Shown piece by piece: positions 1 through 11,223 of a DNA stretch of 47,303 nucleotides (its first letter is position 1; every line of letters starts with the position of its first letter). The position numbers and the translations under genes were made by a program. The notes beneath the pieces were generated by a model that ran no database searches, was not told the origin of the DNA, and saw only the letters and a list, made by a program, of their open reading frames with translations. Origin of the DNA: Pezizomycotina sp. ARF18 (Eukaryota; Ascomycota); contig AZLU01000285.1 in the NCBI GenBank assembly GCA_002224055.1, positions 1 through 47,303 on the forward strand, in the 5' to 3' direction.

Positions 1-1554
1 AATAGCACAAAAGGATAGCTCCGATAAGGAATCCATACCGTTTCCTATTTTCGAATCCCAATTTATATATCATCTTCAAGAGTAGTTTTACGAAAGGGTG
101 CACAAACGTTGCGAGATCTCTAGACTATAAACCGCCCGGTATCAAGAGCTCGTTGTCAAACGACCTAAAAAAAATCAAACATATTTTCTCTACTCACAAG
201 GATGCGCACTTCTACCTCCTGGCAGTTTAGAGTACGGTACATCCTCGTAATAAGGAAGTCTCGCGTTATCTGAGAACCTTGACGAATGCAATAGCCATAA
301 TCATTGACACAAGCTAAAGAACATCCGTCGTAGGCGAATAGGTCTAGCGTCTCGTATAAAGCACAAGATCAACTTTGGGTAGTACGATTGGCCATGACAA
401 TACCTTCTGGAAGGGTTTTTTTTTTCAATAATTAATCCTCGAATAAAGGAGTTAATGATGGGGATGAATGGCACGGTGTATCAACATCCTGGTCTGCTGA
501 TATTGAGCGTTTAATTTTGCCGTTGTAATGGAGTTGGATGAACACCCGTCGGTCATAGATGAAAGCCCAAGCCTCCTACTATCTATAGAGCTAGGCAAGC
601 GATACCAATCCCTAAACCATTATAGCGACGCAATACAAAATCAACCTGGATAACCCGTATGGCCACGAAAGTTATCATGCGCGGAACAAAATCGACCGTA
701 GTCGCATGAAGCCAGCGTTTATCTACCAAAGTAAAGGCGCTAAAGGAACACACTTTGTAATTTTAAATAACGCTTATCACGAGGCTTCATAGAGCTTCGG
801 ATTGCAGAGCTATAGGACTATAATATTCCTTCTTTGAATTCCAAATCACGCCGACCAATAAAGTCAACACAGAAGTCCAAAGGCGATACAGCCATGAGTG
901 ACAGAGCAATAAAGCCTATCCCAGATGTATTGTCGCTCAATCAAAATAAGCACGTTATATTCCACAAACTGCGTCTTTAATTCATATAACCATGGAATCC
1001 TATACTGGTATTACTGTCTGGTTCGGTTTGGGCTGTTTCCAAAAATTAGCTGGGATCTTTCCTTTCGAAATTTGAGAAGTTCAAGACCTAAAAATAATAC
1101 ATTATAATTAATAATTGTTAGATTTTAATCTATTTTTCTTCTCCCTCCCTAGCCTCCACTTCTTCTCTTTGCAGTGTTGGTTTAGCCCCGAGAGATCAAA
1201 ATATCCCCGATCACTGAACACTCTTGTAGCTGCTTTAAGGTGAACGTATCAACTCACAAGGAACCAAACGTCGAAGGATCTCCAAATAGTTGTGATACGA
1301 CAGTGGTCGTGTATTTAAAGTTATATATTCATTGGATAACCAATCTTCCGGATGAGAATATTAATCAGGATGAAAACGTGGGCAATATCTTGGTTAAATA
1401 TCGCTGTTCTGCCGCCTGCCTTAGTTTCAGAACGCTTTTTTTTTTTTTTCTTTTTTTTTTTTTTAATCTTTCCTCCCATCATTCCCGTAATTATAAATCC
1501 GTCTATACCTTTAAATTTCTTCTAGATGTCAATCTACGAGCCAAATAATGACAG
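1..1554. other. AT-rich gene-poor stretch
   Basis: No convincing gene is seen here. Open frames are short, lack family features and are rich in codons expected by chance in AT-rich DNA. The stretch holds T tracts near 416-425 and 1436-1465, the latter two runs split by a C. Around 1500-1554 the sequence looks like the end of an intron leading into the acidic frame described next. Confidence 0.5.
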
Positions 1555-1647
1555 CATCGAGGAGACGAAGCAGAGATTGAGGGCGAAGGTGGAGAGGGTT
1601 ACAAGGAGCTGGACGTCAGCGATCCGGAGGATAATGATTCGGATTGA
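1555..1647 (+). CDS. Possible acidic C-terminal exon
   Basis: After an ACAG acceptor-like site, a 30-residue frame runs to a TGA at 1645-1647. It is strongly acidic: it passes through EAEIEGEGGEGYKELDVSD and ends in PEDNDSD. Acidic tails like this are common at the C-termini of fungal cytosolic and membrane proteins, and the codon use differs from the surrounding AT-rich DNA. No upstream exons could be assigned with confidence, and two other frames are also open here. It may be a relic or a chance frame. The product is unknown. Confidence 0.2.
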   Translation, partial: HRGDEAEIEGEGGEGYKELDVSDPEDNDSD

Positions 1648-1922
1648 AAATAAGCGGTGAAAGAGATGGATGGGGGTTTGCATTTTTTTGTTTTTTTCAC
1701 GAGTTTCTTTTGATTTTTGAGAGTTTTACAATTTCACGTTATTCTTATGCACGTTGCGAGACCATTTTTTCATCATTCTTCGTTCACACTTCATAAACTC
1801 ATAAAACACCCAACAGGATATCCAAAAATAAGAACGCAAGTTAATTAAAATCTAATAAAATGAATATTCTTTAAAAGCAAATGGTAAATTAAAAAAAATA
1901 TATCCCAAAGAGCGATATTTCT

Positions 1923-2417
1923 TTGTTTAGTGGTATGATTTGGCGCCTCGTTTCTGATCAGTCACGACCTTTGAGCGAGATCAGCTCATTGGCTATGCTT
2001 GATGAGATTTCTACTACTCCCCTCCCCCACCCCCTAGCCACTGTGTTCTCTCCTGTCGGCGGTCGATTCAAACACAGTAAGGTATCGCGCGCCGCGCATC
2101 AAGCTTGATTCAGAATCTTTTCCTATATCTCCAACATTATCCTCCCTAGGTGGAGTTGAACGAGAGCTACATTATCGTAGTTCATTTCTTTCTCTGGTAA
2201 AGTTATACGGCTTTGAGCGACCAGCTCACGTCGGCGCTATGTTTCCCCCGTCCCGGCTGGAATCTTAGGAATTGATATCCGCAAAACTAGTCGCCTTTTT
2301 GAAGATTTTATGAGACGTGCGATTGCGCGCCGTAATTTTCGTACCTTCCTATGTTTGAACCCCGAATCTTGTCGAAGCTGAGTACTACATTATCTCATTT
2401 CATGGAGTTTTCTTTTT

Positions 2418-2448
<31 letters not shown>

Positions 2449-5400
2449 GGGGGGGGGTAGTGATCTATACGGCGTCGTGTCGTCGCCAATTTTAGCAATG
2501 AGTGGTAATTTTCAGCTTAGCTATGGTTGGAGCGATTCGATGAGACGAGACTCGTCCTAGAAGCTTATCGTTGAGCGTCGCGAAGTTGAGCGATGACACC
2601 TATCGATTATCTCGTATTGAACGGTGCGACTGAGAAAACTATGCACGGCGCATATGTCCAACGTCTAAAGTCCCAATAGTCGAAGAAGAAATTGGCTATA
2701 TTTGACTCCTGAGCTTTTTTAGCAGTTTATCGGCGTAGTGTAGATCTCGTAGCTATATTGGGCACGCTACTTTGCAAGAACAAATCGATTGAGGAAAAGT
2801 ATCTACCAGGCGTTCATTCGGTAAGACTTGTCCCGGTCACTTACTTGCGCTTTATATACGGAGAGGACGACAGTATCTCTCGATTCGACGACCTGTCTCG
2901 AGCTATGATGTTCACCAAACTCGAAGATCTTCCGAGAGAGGTTGGCGGAGGATTATACATGAGCTCCTATACATCGATAAATGTAGCTAATCCGACTTTC
3001 TATATCCTGCTCCATAGGGAACTTCGACAGTATATTTCCCCTATAGTATGCTTTCATGAGACAAAGATTAGACTTTTTTTTGAATTTTTAAAGACGACGA
3101 TGTTGCCATAATATCCGCAGTCGGAAATACGGAACAGTAATAAGTCTGATAGCCGCAGGTAGTAGGCGCTGCTGTATCTGTCGATCCTCGGGTCGAGGTC
3201 AGAGTTGAAATATTGTGACTTATGGGGCTACTACGATTCCAGGTGGGTAAGCATTTATGCTTCTGCTTTCGGCTCTTGGGGTCGGTAGCTCGATCTAGGC
3301 TTTATGAATTTCTGCGCGTCCGACGTAGATAGTTATTTAGTGAGTCGAGAAACATTAATAAGTCCATTACCCCTATGCGATTTCTTGAAATAATTCAGTT
3401 TATGTTCTCGGCGACGAGCTTCGTCGCTAGACTCATATCCGCTAGTCTTTCCGCCATCATAAATGTTCAATGAAGACTATGTATCCATGGCTAGGCAAGC
3501 TAACCTGTACATACAATTCGATATCGTGTCTAGGATCCTCCTGTATTCTTAAACCGCCTCTCAAATCTCCCACCGGTATTCTTCGTAATTTCTATATTCG
3601 AAGCACGAGGATCTTGCGTGTGTGTAAGATGTAAGATGTAAGATAACTATTATATTTTCGAGTCTCATCGAGTGTCTTTTGTATTACCAGTTGCTATAAT
3701 GACGGTCTTTGGATGATTTTAGCAATCAGTACTAATTTTCAACTTGATCAAATATGACGTAAGCAAGGACTTGTCGACCGTAACTTCCAAGAAGCTTGCT
3801 GTTTGGGTTTCAATATCCAAGGAGATATTGGTCCTTGTCAGCGATACGCCCCTCCGGGGTTTCTCTTAAGAATTGTTAAGAATTTTTCGGTTTTAGATAT
3901 ACAATGTACAGATTGCTCTTGGTTATTCACACGGTTTTAAATCTCCGCCGCGAATTTCCTCACCTTAATCTTTCACTGCTTTTATGTTAAAGCCCGGAGG
4001 ACTTTTTGTAGGTTTACTACTACGTTATCGTTATTCAAGCATTTTTTTGCACAAAAAATTCATTATGGGAACCGCCTTTTTCGCTTCAGTTTCTGGTAGT
4101 CAGTGCTACTTCCCAGCTTAATTATGGTGTTGAATCTGTTCGAGGAGACTCATCCAGAAGCTTATTCCTGCACGTTTGCGTTGCTGGAGAACTATATTGC
4201 CTTATGTGACCATAGCAATTCCAAAAGTACATTACTTGACTTGGGAAACTCGGTGATAGGGCTAAAAAGCAACATCAAGTATCAAATGTCCGAGTAAGGG
4301 AACAAGGAACGCTCTAAATCTAGCGCGTAAGTTTTTTAGAGTACGATTTATCGGGGTTGGTGAATTTCAGAGCTATGTTATGCGCTGCATCGTGAGTAAC
4401 CACGAGTTGATTGGGTAGCTATGCCTGGAGTGGTCTTGGCGACGACCATGATCGTATTTAAGAATCGGGCTTAGAATGCTCTCTCCTTGCTTTGACTTTT
4501 TATGAGATGTTCAAAGGAAAACCGAGCTTGCAATAATATCGACAGTCGATCCTGGCGTTCGATGACACAGTATCGCAAGCGGTGAAATCCGCTAGAGCAT
4601 GGAGTATCGCCGTCCTGGAGATGTAATTATTAGGATATGATGATCTGGCGGAGTGAGTGTCATTTCGCTTCTGAGTACTAACTTTGAGCTTATCAGTTGT
4701 GTTAACGATTCGACGATACCGCCCGGAGGCCTATAGTTAACCGACTACTCACCGTTGAACGATGACACCCGTGTGATGCGGCGTATCGGATGGGAAGATA
4801 CTCTCCCGAAAACACCGCTAAAGGCTAAAGAAAATATCTAGCTATCCAATCTCGATATTGATATAAGAAATACCCTAGATCTTGTCCTTTGTATTTTTAG
4901 GTGTAGTTTATGGACATTCTGGTAGACATTCAGAGCTATGGTCCGTAGACCTGGTAGGTGGCTAATTTAGCGGCGAAAAGTATGGTAATTGAGGCCGTAG
5001 TGTAAAGCCCGTCGGTAGGGCGGCAGGCACGCTCTATGGAACGAGCTTCATGTGTTTTTTTTTTTTAAGGGAACTAGTTTCGCGAACGATATCGACGACT
5101 GAAGTAGCTTGAGACTACTGCAGTTACTATCGGCAAATGATATTGCTGCATTATACACTGGGTAACTCAAATCGATACCTTGCTAGAAGCTTGATGCCTA
5201 CTCGACAATCAGGCAGGGAAACTTTTCTATATTTAATGCTCGACTCATGGAGCTTGTACTTCGAACTGAGTTTTATGGATCGATTTCGTTCTGGTAAGCG
5301 GTCAGTCATCTCGATGACGCCCGGACATGACGGGTTCCATTATTCCACTGATCTCAGTTGGCTTCAAGTAGTATGTGGCGCTCTAGAGTCAGCCTTGCTA

Positions 5401-5930
5401 GAATCATATCGGTTCTTTGTCCAGTTTGATTAGCCTTGATTGCAGCGTGCTAATCTATAGTGTGGCAACGTAATCCATGGTTATGTTGTCATATGCTGAG
5501 CTGCCTGCATGATCGCTAGTACAGGGTATGTATCTTCCGGTTTGTAGGTAGCATTTATGAGGAAACCGTATATCCTTCGTGACAGCTTACAACTTTGCGT
5601 GGCCCGGTACCGATCAACAGTCTGGAGTACGTATAGGCTTTTACGCCTGCGGCTATCCGCTATGGCACTTCGCCACTGCACTCTTTATAATTCAATGCAT
5701 GGGATGGCTGGAAACTCTTATGTGCTCATAACGTAATAGTAGTCAACCTAAAATCGAGACCAGTAATCTTCATCTGATCCCTCGGTCTCTTTAGAATTGA
5801 ATGCTATGTACAGTTCGTTGTTCTGGCTCATCTCGATCGGAATCACGCGATATAGGAATACTCGTCTCGTTTCGTCATACATTATGTAACAGTGATTCTT
5901 TCTCAAGCGTAAAGTGCGTCGCTTTCTCAT
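1923..5930. repeat. Region of degenerate dispersed or tandem repeats
   Basis: Short segments recur on the plus strand in diverged form. The block ATTTTAGCAATnAGT..TAATTTTCA occurs near 2489 and 3717, with weaker relatives near 4096 and 4670, each followed within about 60 bases by a GAAGCTT-like or related segment. The string TTGAnCGATGACACC occurs at 2586 and 4753. A T-run followed by ATAATATCnnCAGTCG occurs near 3073-3123 and 4493-4553, with a weaker version near 5055-5095. No protein family was recognised. The pattern fits an old repeat decayed by mutation. Exact unit boundaries were not determined. Confidence 0.4.
2411..2456 (+). repeat. Long T tract followed by G8 tract
   Basis: A run of T, broken once by C near its start, passes directly into eight G. 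It is one of the longest homopolymer junctions in the window and lies just upstream of one copy of the degenerate repeat. Confidence 0.9.
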
Positions 5931-6900
5931 GAAATAGGGAGTTTGGAGGTTTATCTCAGACAGAGATTGCGTCCGGGTTTGGGAAGGAATATCGTTGTGA
6001 AACTTCCACTCAAGAAAGTAAACACAAATATATCATCCTTTCCTTCGTAGTCGACACATTTTAGTTTCCTTCCGTCAGCTCTCCATATACATCGCAGAAT
6101 TTCTAGAGTTTTCTAGAAGCATATCACAATAAAGAATTTCGTTTCCGCGTAGTAAATTTAAAACGGAAATTTAAATATCATTATAAAACCCAGAACGCCA
6201 AAAGAACCAAAAGCAGAATAACGAAGACATAGGAAATACACATGATTATTTTTGTCTAAGAGGAAGGAGGCGCCGGAGTAGGAAGTATTGGCTGTGACTG
6301 ACTCCGCTCCTTTCCCTCTTGACGTTACAAAAGTATTAAATACTTAAGTATATAAAAACCGAAAAGAAAGAAAACGCATTTTAACATAGGAAATATTACA
6401 ACAGAACAATTACAGGATTAAATTATAACGAAAGTACAGAACAATTACAGTAAAGACAAAACGAAACACAATAAAAACAGGAACACAACAAAGGAAAGGG
6501 GAAAGTGGGAAGAAGGGAGGTGATAGAGGGCCGGTTTGAGAGGGGCAGAGAGGTGATCGTTTTTTTTTTTTTTTTTTTTTTTTGAAAAGAAAGAAAGAAA
6601 AGAAATGAAAACACTTTTGGCGTGACGAATCAGCAGCCGTAACAGCGCCGAGGTAGTGGGCGAGTCCCTTGCTCTCTGTAAACCGATAAGAATATTAGCA
6701 ATCAATAAAGATTTCTTTCAATGGTTTTGGAGTAGACCACTGCATTTGCTTTTTCATTGAAAAATAAAGGGAAACAAAAGAAAACTTACTGCGCGCCGGA
6801 GCTTGAGACTCCTACCCGCCCTACGCTTCCTCAGAGCTCAAGGCCTCGCGGCCGACCCCCGATTCCACGTGGGCTGGGTATCTCTTTAAATAGAGGCCCA
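5931..6900. other. Gene-poor stretch
   Basis: No supported gene. It is AT-rich up to about 6740 and then becomes GC-richer. It contains an imperfect inverted repeat at 6260-6320 and a T tract of about 23 bases at 6560-6583. Confidence 0.5.
6260..6320. repeat. Imperfect inverted repeat
   Basis: The left arm AAGAGGAAGGAGGCGCCGGAGT (about 6259-6280) resembles the reverse complement of the right arm at about 6299-6320, with a loop of roughly 18 bases. The arms are GC-rich inside AT-rich DNA. It could form a hairpin or be a remnant of a small mobile element. No target-site duplication was recognised. Confidence 0.4.
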
Positions 6901-7061
6901 CTAAATCAGTCTTCCGCCTGGGCACTTCCGCTCGAGGGCTAATAATGGTAGCAAAGCCATCCTAAGCCCACTCTGAGCATCCGTACACCAGGCTTCTGAC
7001 CGCCTAGACGCCGGACGGCCGCTTAGTTGTCACGCCGCCGTCGTCTTCGCTGCCGCTGCCG

Positions 7062-7102
7062 TTGTTGTTGTTATTATTGTTATTGTTATTGTTATTGTTG
7101 TT

Positions 7103-7144
<42 letters not shown>

Positions 7145-7145
7145 G
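7062..7145. repeat. (GTT)n trinucleotide microsatellite
   Basis: About 28 near-perfect GTT units on the plus strand, with some ATT variants in the distal half. On the minus strand the three frames read poly-Asn, poly-Gln or poly-Thr. Only the Asn and Thr frames stay open through the AAT variants; the Gln frame meets TAA. Confidence 0.95.
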
Positions 7146-7457
7146 CCGCTGCTGCCGGAGGGGGGAGGTTTGCTGCTGCTGCGGCCATGCGCGCCGGATG
7201 AAGCCCGGCGGGACAAGCCTGCCGAAGAGGCTCGGGCGGCGCGCGTCGTGCGGCTGAGGGGCGGGCTGCTGGTCAGGCTGCCCAGCCGACCTCGCCTTGG
7301 CCTCCTCCTTCTCCTGCTTCGCCTTCTTCTTCGTCTCTTTCGCCTCGGCGGCCTTCTGCTTCTTCTCCTCCCTCTCCCGCCTGTAGCGGTCCTTCTGGAC
7401 CTGCTTCCTCGCCTCCTGGACCTCCAGGCTCTCGGCCTCCTTCATGTTCATGAACAT
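7101..7457 (-). CDS. Charged coiled-coil protein with poly-Gln tail (118 aa)
   Basis: The frame starts at an ATG in a favourable context (CCAAAATG) and runs 118 residues. Residues about 5-58 are almost entirely charged and helical (KQVQKDRYRREREEKKQKAA, then KETKKKAKQEKEEAKARS), so a coiled coil or single alpha helix is likely. A Pro/Gln/Arg-rich linker follows, and the C-terminus is a glutamine run formed by the GTT microsatellite read on the opposite strand. The Gln frame stops at a TAA inside the repeat. A one-base slip would give a poly-Asn tail followed by GSGSEDDGGVTTKRPSG, ending at 7004, which is an equally plausible natural C-terminus. The function is unknown. A basic, nucleic-acid-associated or nuclear protein is possible but is only inferred from composition. 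Confidence 0.4.
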
Positions 7458-7462
7458 TTTGG

Positions 7463-7560
7463 AGGTAGTAGTAGTAGTAGTAGCAGTATTAGTAGAAGTA
7501 GGAGGAGTTGTAGGAGTAGGAGTAGGAGTAGGAGTAGTGGGAGTAGTAGTGGGAGCGGTT
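7463..7560. repeat. (TAG)n and (GGAGTA)n microsatellite
   Basis: Purine-rich TAG and GGAGTA units on the plus strand, read as pyrimidine-rich on the minus strand directly upstream of the ATG at 7457. If that gene is real, this tract is its CT-rich leader, a common layout in fungal promoters. Confidence 0.85.
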
Positions 7561-8205
7561 TTTTGTGAGGAGGAAGTTGGGAGAATTTTGATATTTGGAA
7601 GGAGGTTTGATAAAGGGAGGGAGAGTAAGTGGGTAGGGGAATATATAAAAGGGGGGTGAAATATTTTTCAATATCTAACTGAGCACGACCGCAAGTTTGC
7701 CTCGTGGGTGGCTTTCCTCTGTGCTTCCGCGAGATTCCGTCTCTTTCTTCCTTCAGTGGTATTCGGAAAGCAGTCACGCTGTCCCGCTCTACCTTGAAAC
7801 CTGTAACGGAGCGCGGTACAGGCATCGCAAGGCCGGCCCGAGCGGCCTCTGACTACGCGAGCTTCACGCTTCTCGACCTAAAATTCATTACAGTCAGCCC
7901 ACTCGTCCCTTAACGATACGAAGAGCCTCGCCTTCTCGTCTTTCTCCTCTTGCTTAGTCGCCCCTCCTCACTTCCTTGAAGAATCTTTTTTTCTCTTTGG
8001 AATAATCTTTTCTTCTTTCTTCATTTCTCCCTTCCGATGATCCGTTCATTTTATTTTACAAGTTATACTCCTCATATTTGTCCACTTACCATCATGAAGC
8101 ATTCCTCAACAGCCCCCACACTAACAGCAACTGCATTATCCTTAGCTGCTTTTTTTTAGGCCAGTGGACTTGCGGGCTCCGGACATTTGAGCGCTCGGTG
8201 CGCAC
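7561..8205. other. Intergenic stretch
   Basis: No supported gene. A minus-strand frame at 7448-7825 is long only because it reads through the microsatellite. TATATAAAA on the plus strand near 7642 is a TATA-like string. Confidence 0.4.
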
Positions 8206-10229
8206 TCAAACGCCTGCAGTTCGCACAGAGAAGTTCGTCGTTCTGATATCCGAACGTCTGAATCGCCTTCCGGTGATCATATTGCCGCCATTCCCGCGAG
8301 CATCTCTGGTGTCGCCAGCATTGAAGGAATCATTGAAGTTCTCCCGCACGTTAGGCATGTCGACGCGAGCCAATGGCGGGAAAGAGTAGTGCACTCCCGG
8401 CTTATCGTGCGGAATAACCTTTGGCCTGATATCGCGACGAATCTCCTTCCATTTTTCAATGCTCGCCGCCGAAGCAAGGCATCCATCTCAAAATCCTTCA
8501 TCTGCTTCATCTGCTCTTTATTCTGACTCCAAGCGTTCCGAGCGTACCTCAGATTCCTCGGTTTCACTCCTTCGGTTCCGCTTTTCTTCGGTTCGCCTTT
8601 CTTAGCGTCATGGCTCTTCGGGCCCTCTTTCTTTCCGAAATCATATCTGAATCTTCGTCCGATGATGGAGACCTATATCTTAGGACCCTAAAGTCCAAAC
8701 TCCCTGCGCGGTTTTGGAGATAACTCCACGGCAGAAGCTTCGGATCCGAGGGCTCTTTCCTCTTCGGTTTCCCTTTCTCGGGAGCTTAATCACACACGCA
8801 ACGAATGCAGTAGGGGCCGTTCTGCTTTGTTTTTGGCGCTTTGGAATGCCCTTTCGTCCGCGGGAGTAAGAACAGCGAGCTTTTTGGTGGTTTGAGGTTG
8901 ATCGGATTGAGTAGGCGGATTGGGCTGAGCGATATCCTGCTTTTTAGCCGATCTTCGATAGGGCGCTCCGCGCTTATCCGACAGCCAGATCGAAACTTGG
9001 GGCAGGATCAGCCACCACGTTAGGACGCCGACGGGAGCATCTGCAGACTCTTCGAACAACACCACCCAGTCGGACGGAGACTGCAACGATAAGCAGTTAA
9101 CGGGAGAGACCCAGAGAAGGGGTAAGCGTTTATGAGCTCCGCGGTTCTGCTCGAGAGGCCCCGGGTACTTGGTGGAGCACGTTGGCTGCGTCCAGGTCTA
9201 TGATCTCTAAACCCAGCGACATATCCGGACCATCGCTGCCGCCTTGCCCGTTAACCGACGGGGAACCGCTACTGTAAAGTGCCGAGATAGGCGATTGTGG
9301 CCTATCTCCATTGCTTGCAGGAGTAAGGCTCCGTCGCCCACCCACTCGGCGTGAACTGCATCTCTGTCGATCAGTAGTTGAATGCACTCTAATGCGAACT
9401 TGGTCATGTTCGCGATTGACAGAACCGAATAGTCTGCGCTTTGACGCTTTCGGTGGAGCATGCAGAGCCACGGATACGGCGGGCAAGGAAAGCGCCGGGG
9501 ACAACGTTGCCGAGTCTGAACGATGATGCTCGGGACAGGATGTCGGCATCCGGGATTCGAGGCCGAATGCCCATCGTGAGAGTGTGCCTTGGACGGCCAC
9601 CATGTTCGTCACCAGCCTTCGCTAACAGTGATGATGGCGTAAAACGTCGGGACACCCGTCGAAGAGAGGAGCAAAAGTTTTGGAAGGGAGAACCCTGTCC
9701 TTCTTGGCAGCTTTGGTCTTCTTCTTCTCCGGACCGCTGGAGGCTGGGGTAGCAGCAGCTCTCTTTGAAGGACGAAGGAATGGGGGCCATCAGACGCCGC
9801 ACCGGCAGCAGCAGCTTTCTTGGACCTCTCGAGTAACGGGGCATTAGAAGCTGCGCTGGCAGGCGCGACGTCCCGCTACATCCATAATACGTAGTGGGAT
9901 GAAGGGGCCAAGCTCGGGCGATGTCGCCGGCTCCAGATCGATGCCGCCCGTTAGCTCCCGGCTGGCGCCCATGAACTTCCACTTCTCCGGGTTACTTCTC
10001 GCGGGTTTAAGCGGGGCGGGAATCTCGAGGTGACGATCCGCTTCGAGGATTCTTTTCGAGGTTGGTTTAGGTTTTGAAGCCTTTGCTGAGGAACGGGTGG
10101 AGTTGCACTGACTCTAGCAGCGGGTCGAGGGAGCAATCGCGTGGAGGAATGGTGGCGAGTTGTAACTTCATTTTCGAACCCCTTTTTGAGGCTGAAGGCG
10201 CGCGGGTCCGGTTTGGCGGATGTTTCCAT
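8206..10229 (-). pseudogene. Unrecognised coding-like region, frame-broken
   Basis: This GC-richer stretch holds several minus-strand frames that look protein-like but switch frame repeatedly. From the 5' end they include METSAKPDPRAFSLKKGFEN, then a Pro-rich part, PARSNPEKWKFMGASRELTG, a stretch containing MTKFALECIQLLIDRDAV, a Gln/Thr-rich part near 8790-8950, and KPRNLRYARNAWSQNKEQMK. The last part continues after one shift as KWKEIRRDIRPKVIPHDKPG and ends near 8206. Composition suggests a soluble, partly disordered, basic protein. I do not recognise the family and cannot tell one long broken gene from two adjacent ones. A transposon-derived frame is possible, but no reverse-transcriptase or integrase motif was seen. 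Confidence 0.3.
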
Positions 10230-10875
10230 TCCAGGAGGTCTTTAAAGTCCTGAGCGTATTGCGGTGCATCGTCTATGCCCCTTCGGGCAGACGCGGGAGA
10301 GGACGTACCTGGTGTACTTGAACCTCATGATGAAAGATAGGGAGGTCAATTTTGATACTGAAACTTCTACGAAGTAATGGGCGGACTTTCACAGATCCCG
10401 GCGAAAGGCTTGAGGAGATGATCGCCTGGAGGACGTTCTGAATTTGTTGGTTGTTGATGGCGCTGATAGGGATAGTTGACGGCTCGCGGCGCGCGGAGGA
10501 GATTGCCTAAGGTCGAGACAAGCTGCCTACGCGGTTGCTGTTGCTGAGAGCCGCGTCCGTGGAGGATGATCTTTTGTTGTTGTTGCGGCTTCGCTTTGGG
10601 CCTAGATGGTGTCTAAGGGCATACGGGAAGTGAAGTTCGGGCGGCCGATTAGGTGGTAAAAGTTGCGGCAGACACAGGGAAGTGTGACAGAGGTTACCTA
10701 GTCGACGGAAGAGATTGCATTCCCAGTTGGAATCTTCGAACGAAGCGACGCCAGCGTATATTCCCGCAAAAGTTTTTGCAATCGAGCTAGAGAGAAGATT
10801 TCGAGCTACAGCTCTGCAGGGAATTGGAGGCCGAGTTGGTGGACGTTTATGATTGAGGGTGGGGGTGATGGCTCG
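10230..10875 (-). other. Possible 5' continuation of the broken coding-like region
   Basis: Minus-strand fragments such as ARRGIDDAPQYAQDFKDLLE (just upstream of 10229) join in frame with the previous region after a shift. A CAA-rich patch at about 10537-10590 gives a short Gln run. No start codon or domain could be fixed. Confidence 0.25.
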
Positions 10876-11223
10876 TTAGGTCTCAGTGCTTTTCATGGCT
10901 AGGGCTTCGGTGTCGTCTTCCGACTCGACGCAGATGATCAAGCAAGCCACCTGCTGGGTAAACGGCATCCGTTGAGTATAGGTCTCACACGAGATCTCAA
11001 CCGCCACGAAGCTGGAGCCCAGGTACCGGCGTAAAGCTGCTTCTTCGAGGTTAGATGGGCTTGGCGGGGATACAGATCCTGACCGAAATGTCGAATACAG
11101 GGGAAGGAATCGACTGCAGGCTTCAAACTTGGTCTGTTTGCTGAGAGATATGGTTAGAGGTAGTAAGCAGTGGGAACTGTCTCGGAAGTTCGCGCGGCGA
11201 TCGTTCGTATCGATTGGACGCAA
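10876..11223 (-). CDS. Unrecognised 115-aa frame
   Basis: An open minus-strand frame of 115 codons starts near 11223. Its C-terminal half is coherent (SNLEEAALRRYLGSSFVAVE, later ACLIICVESEDDTEALAM) with mixed hydrophobic and acidic residues; its N-terminal third is less convincing. It could be an exon of the larger broken gene to its left, since strand and composition match. No motif identifies it. The annotated start is simply the first start-like codon of the frame. Confidence 0.25.
   Translation of the reverse strand: MRPIDTNDRRANFRDSSHCLLPLTISLSKQTKFEACSRFLPLYSTFRSGSVSPPSPSNLEEAALRRYLGSSFVAVEISCETYTQRMPFTQQVACLIICVESEDDTEALAMKSTET

Noticed and set aside
1240-1548. 102-codon plus-strand frame
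   Set aside because: Its second half is a poly-Phe read of a T tract and no family features are present.
7062-7568. A 168-codon Leu-rich plus-strand frame
   Set aside because: It is the GTT microsatellite read as poly-Leu opposite the charged minus-strand gene.
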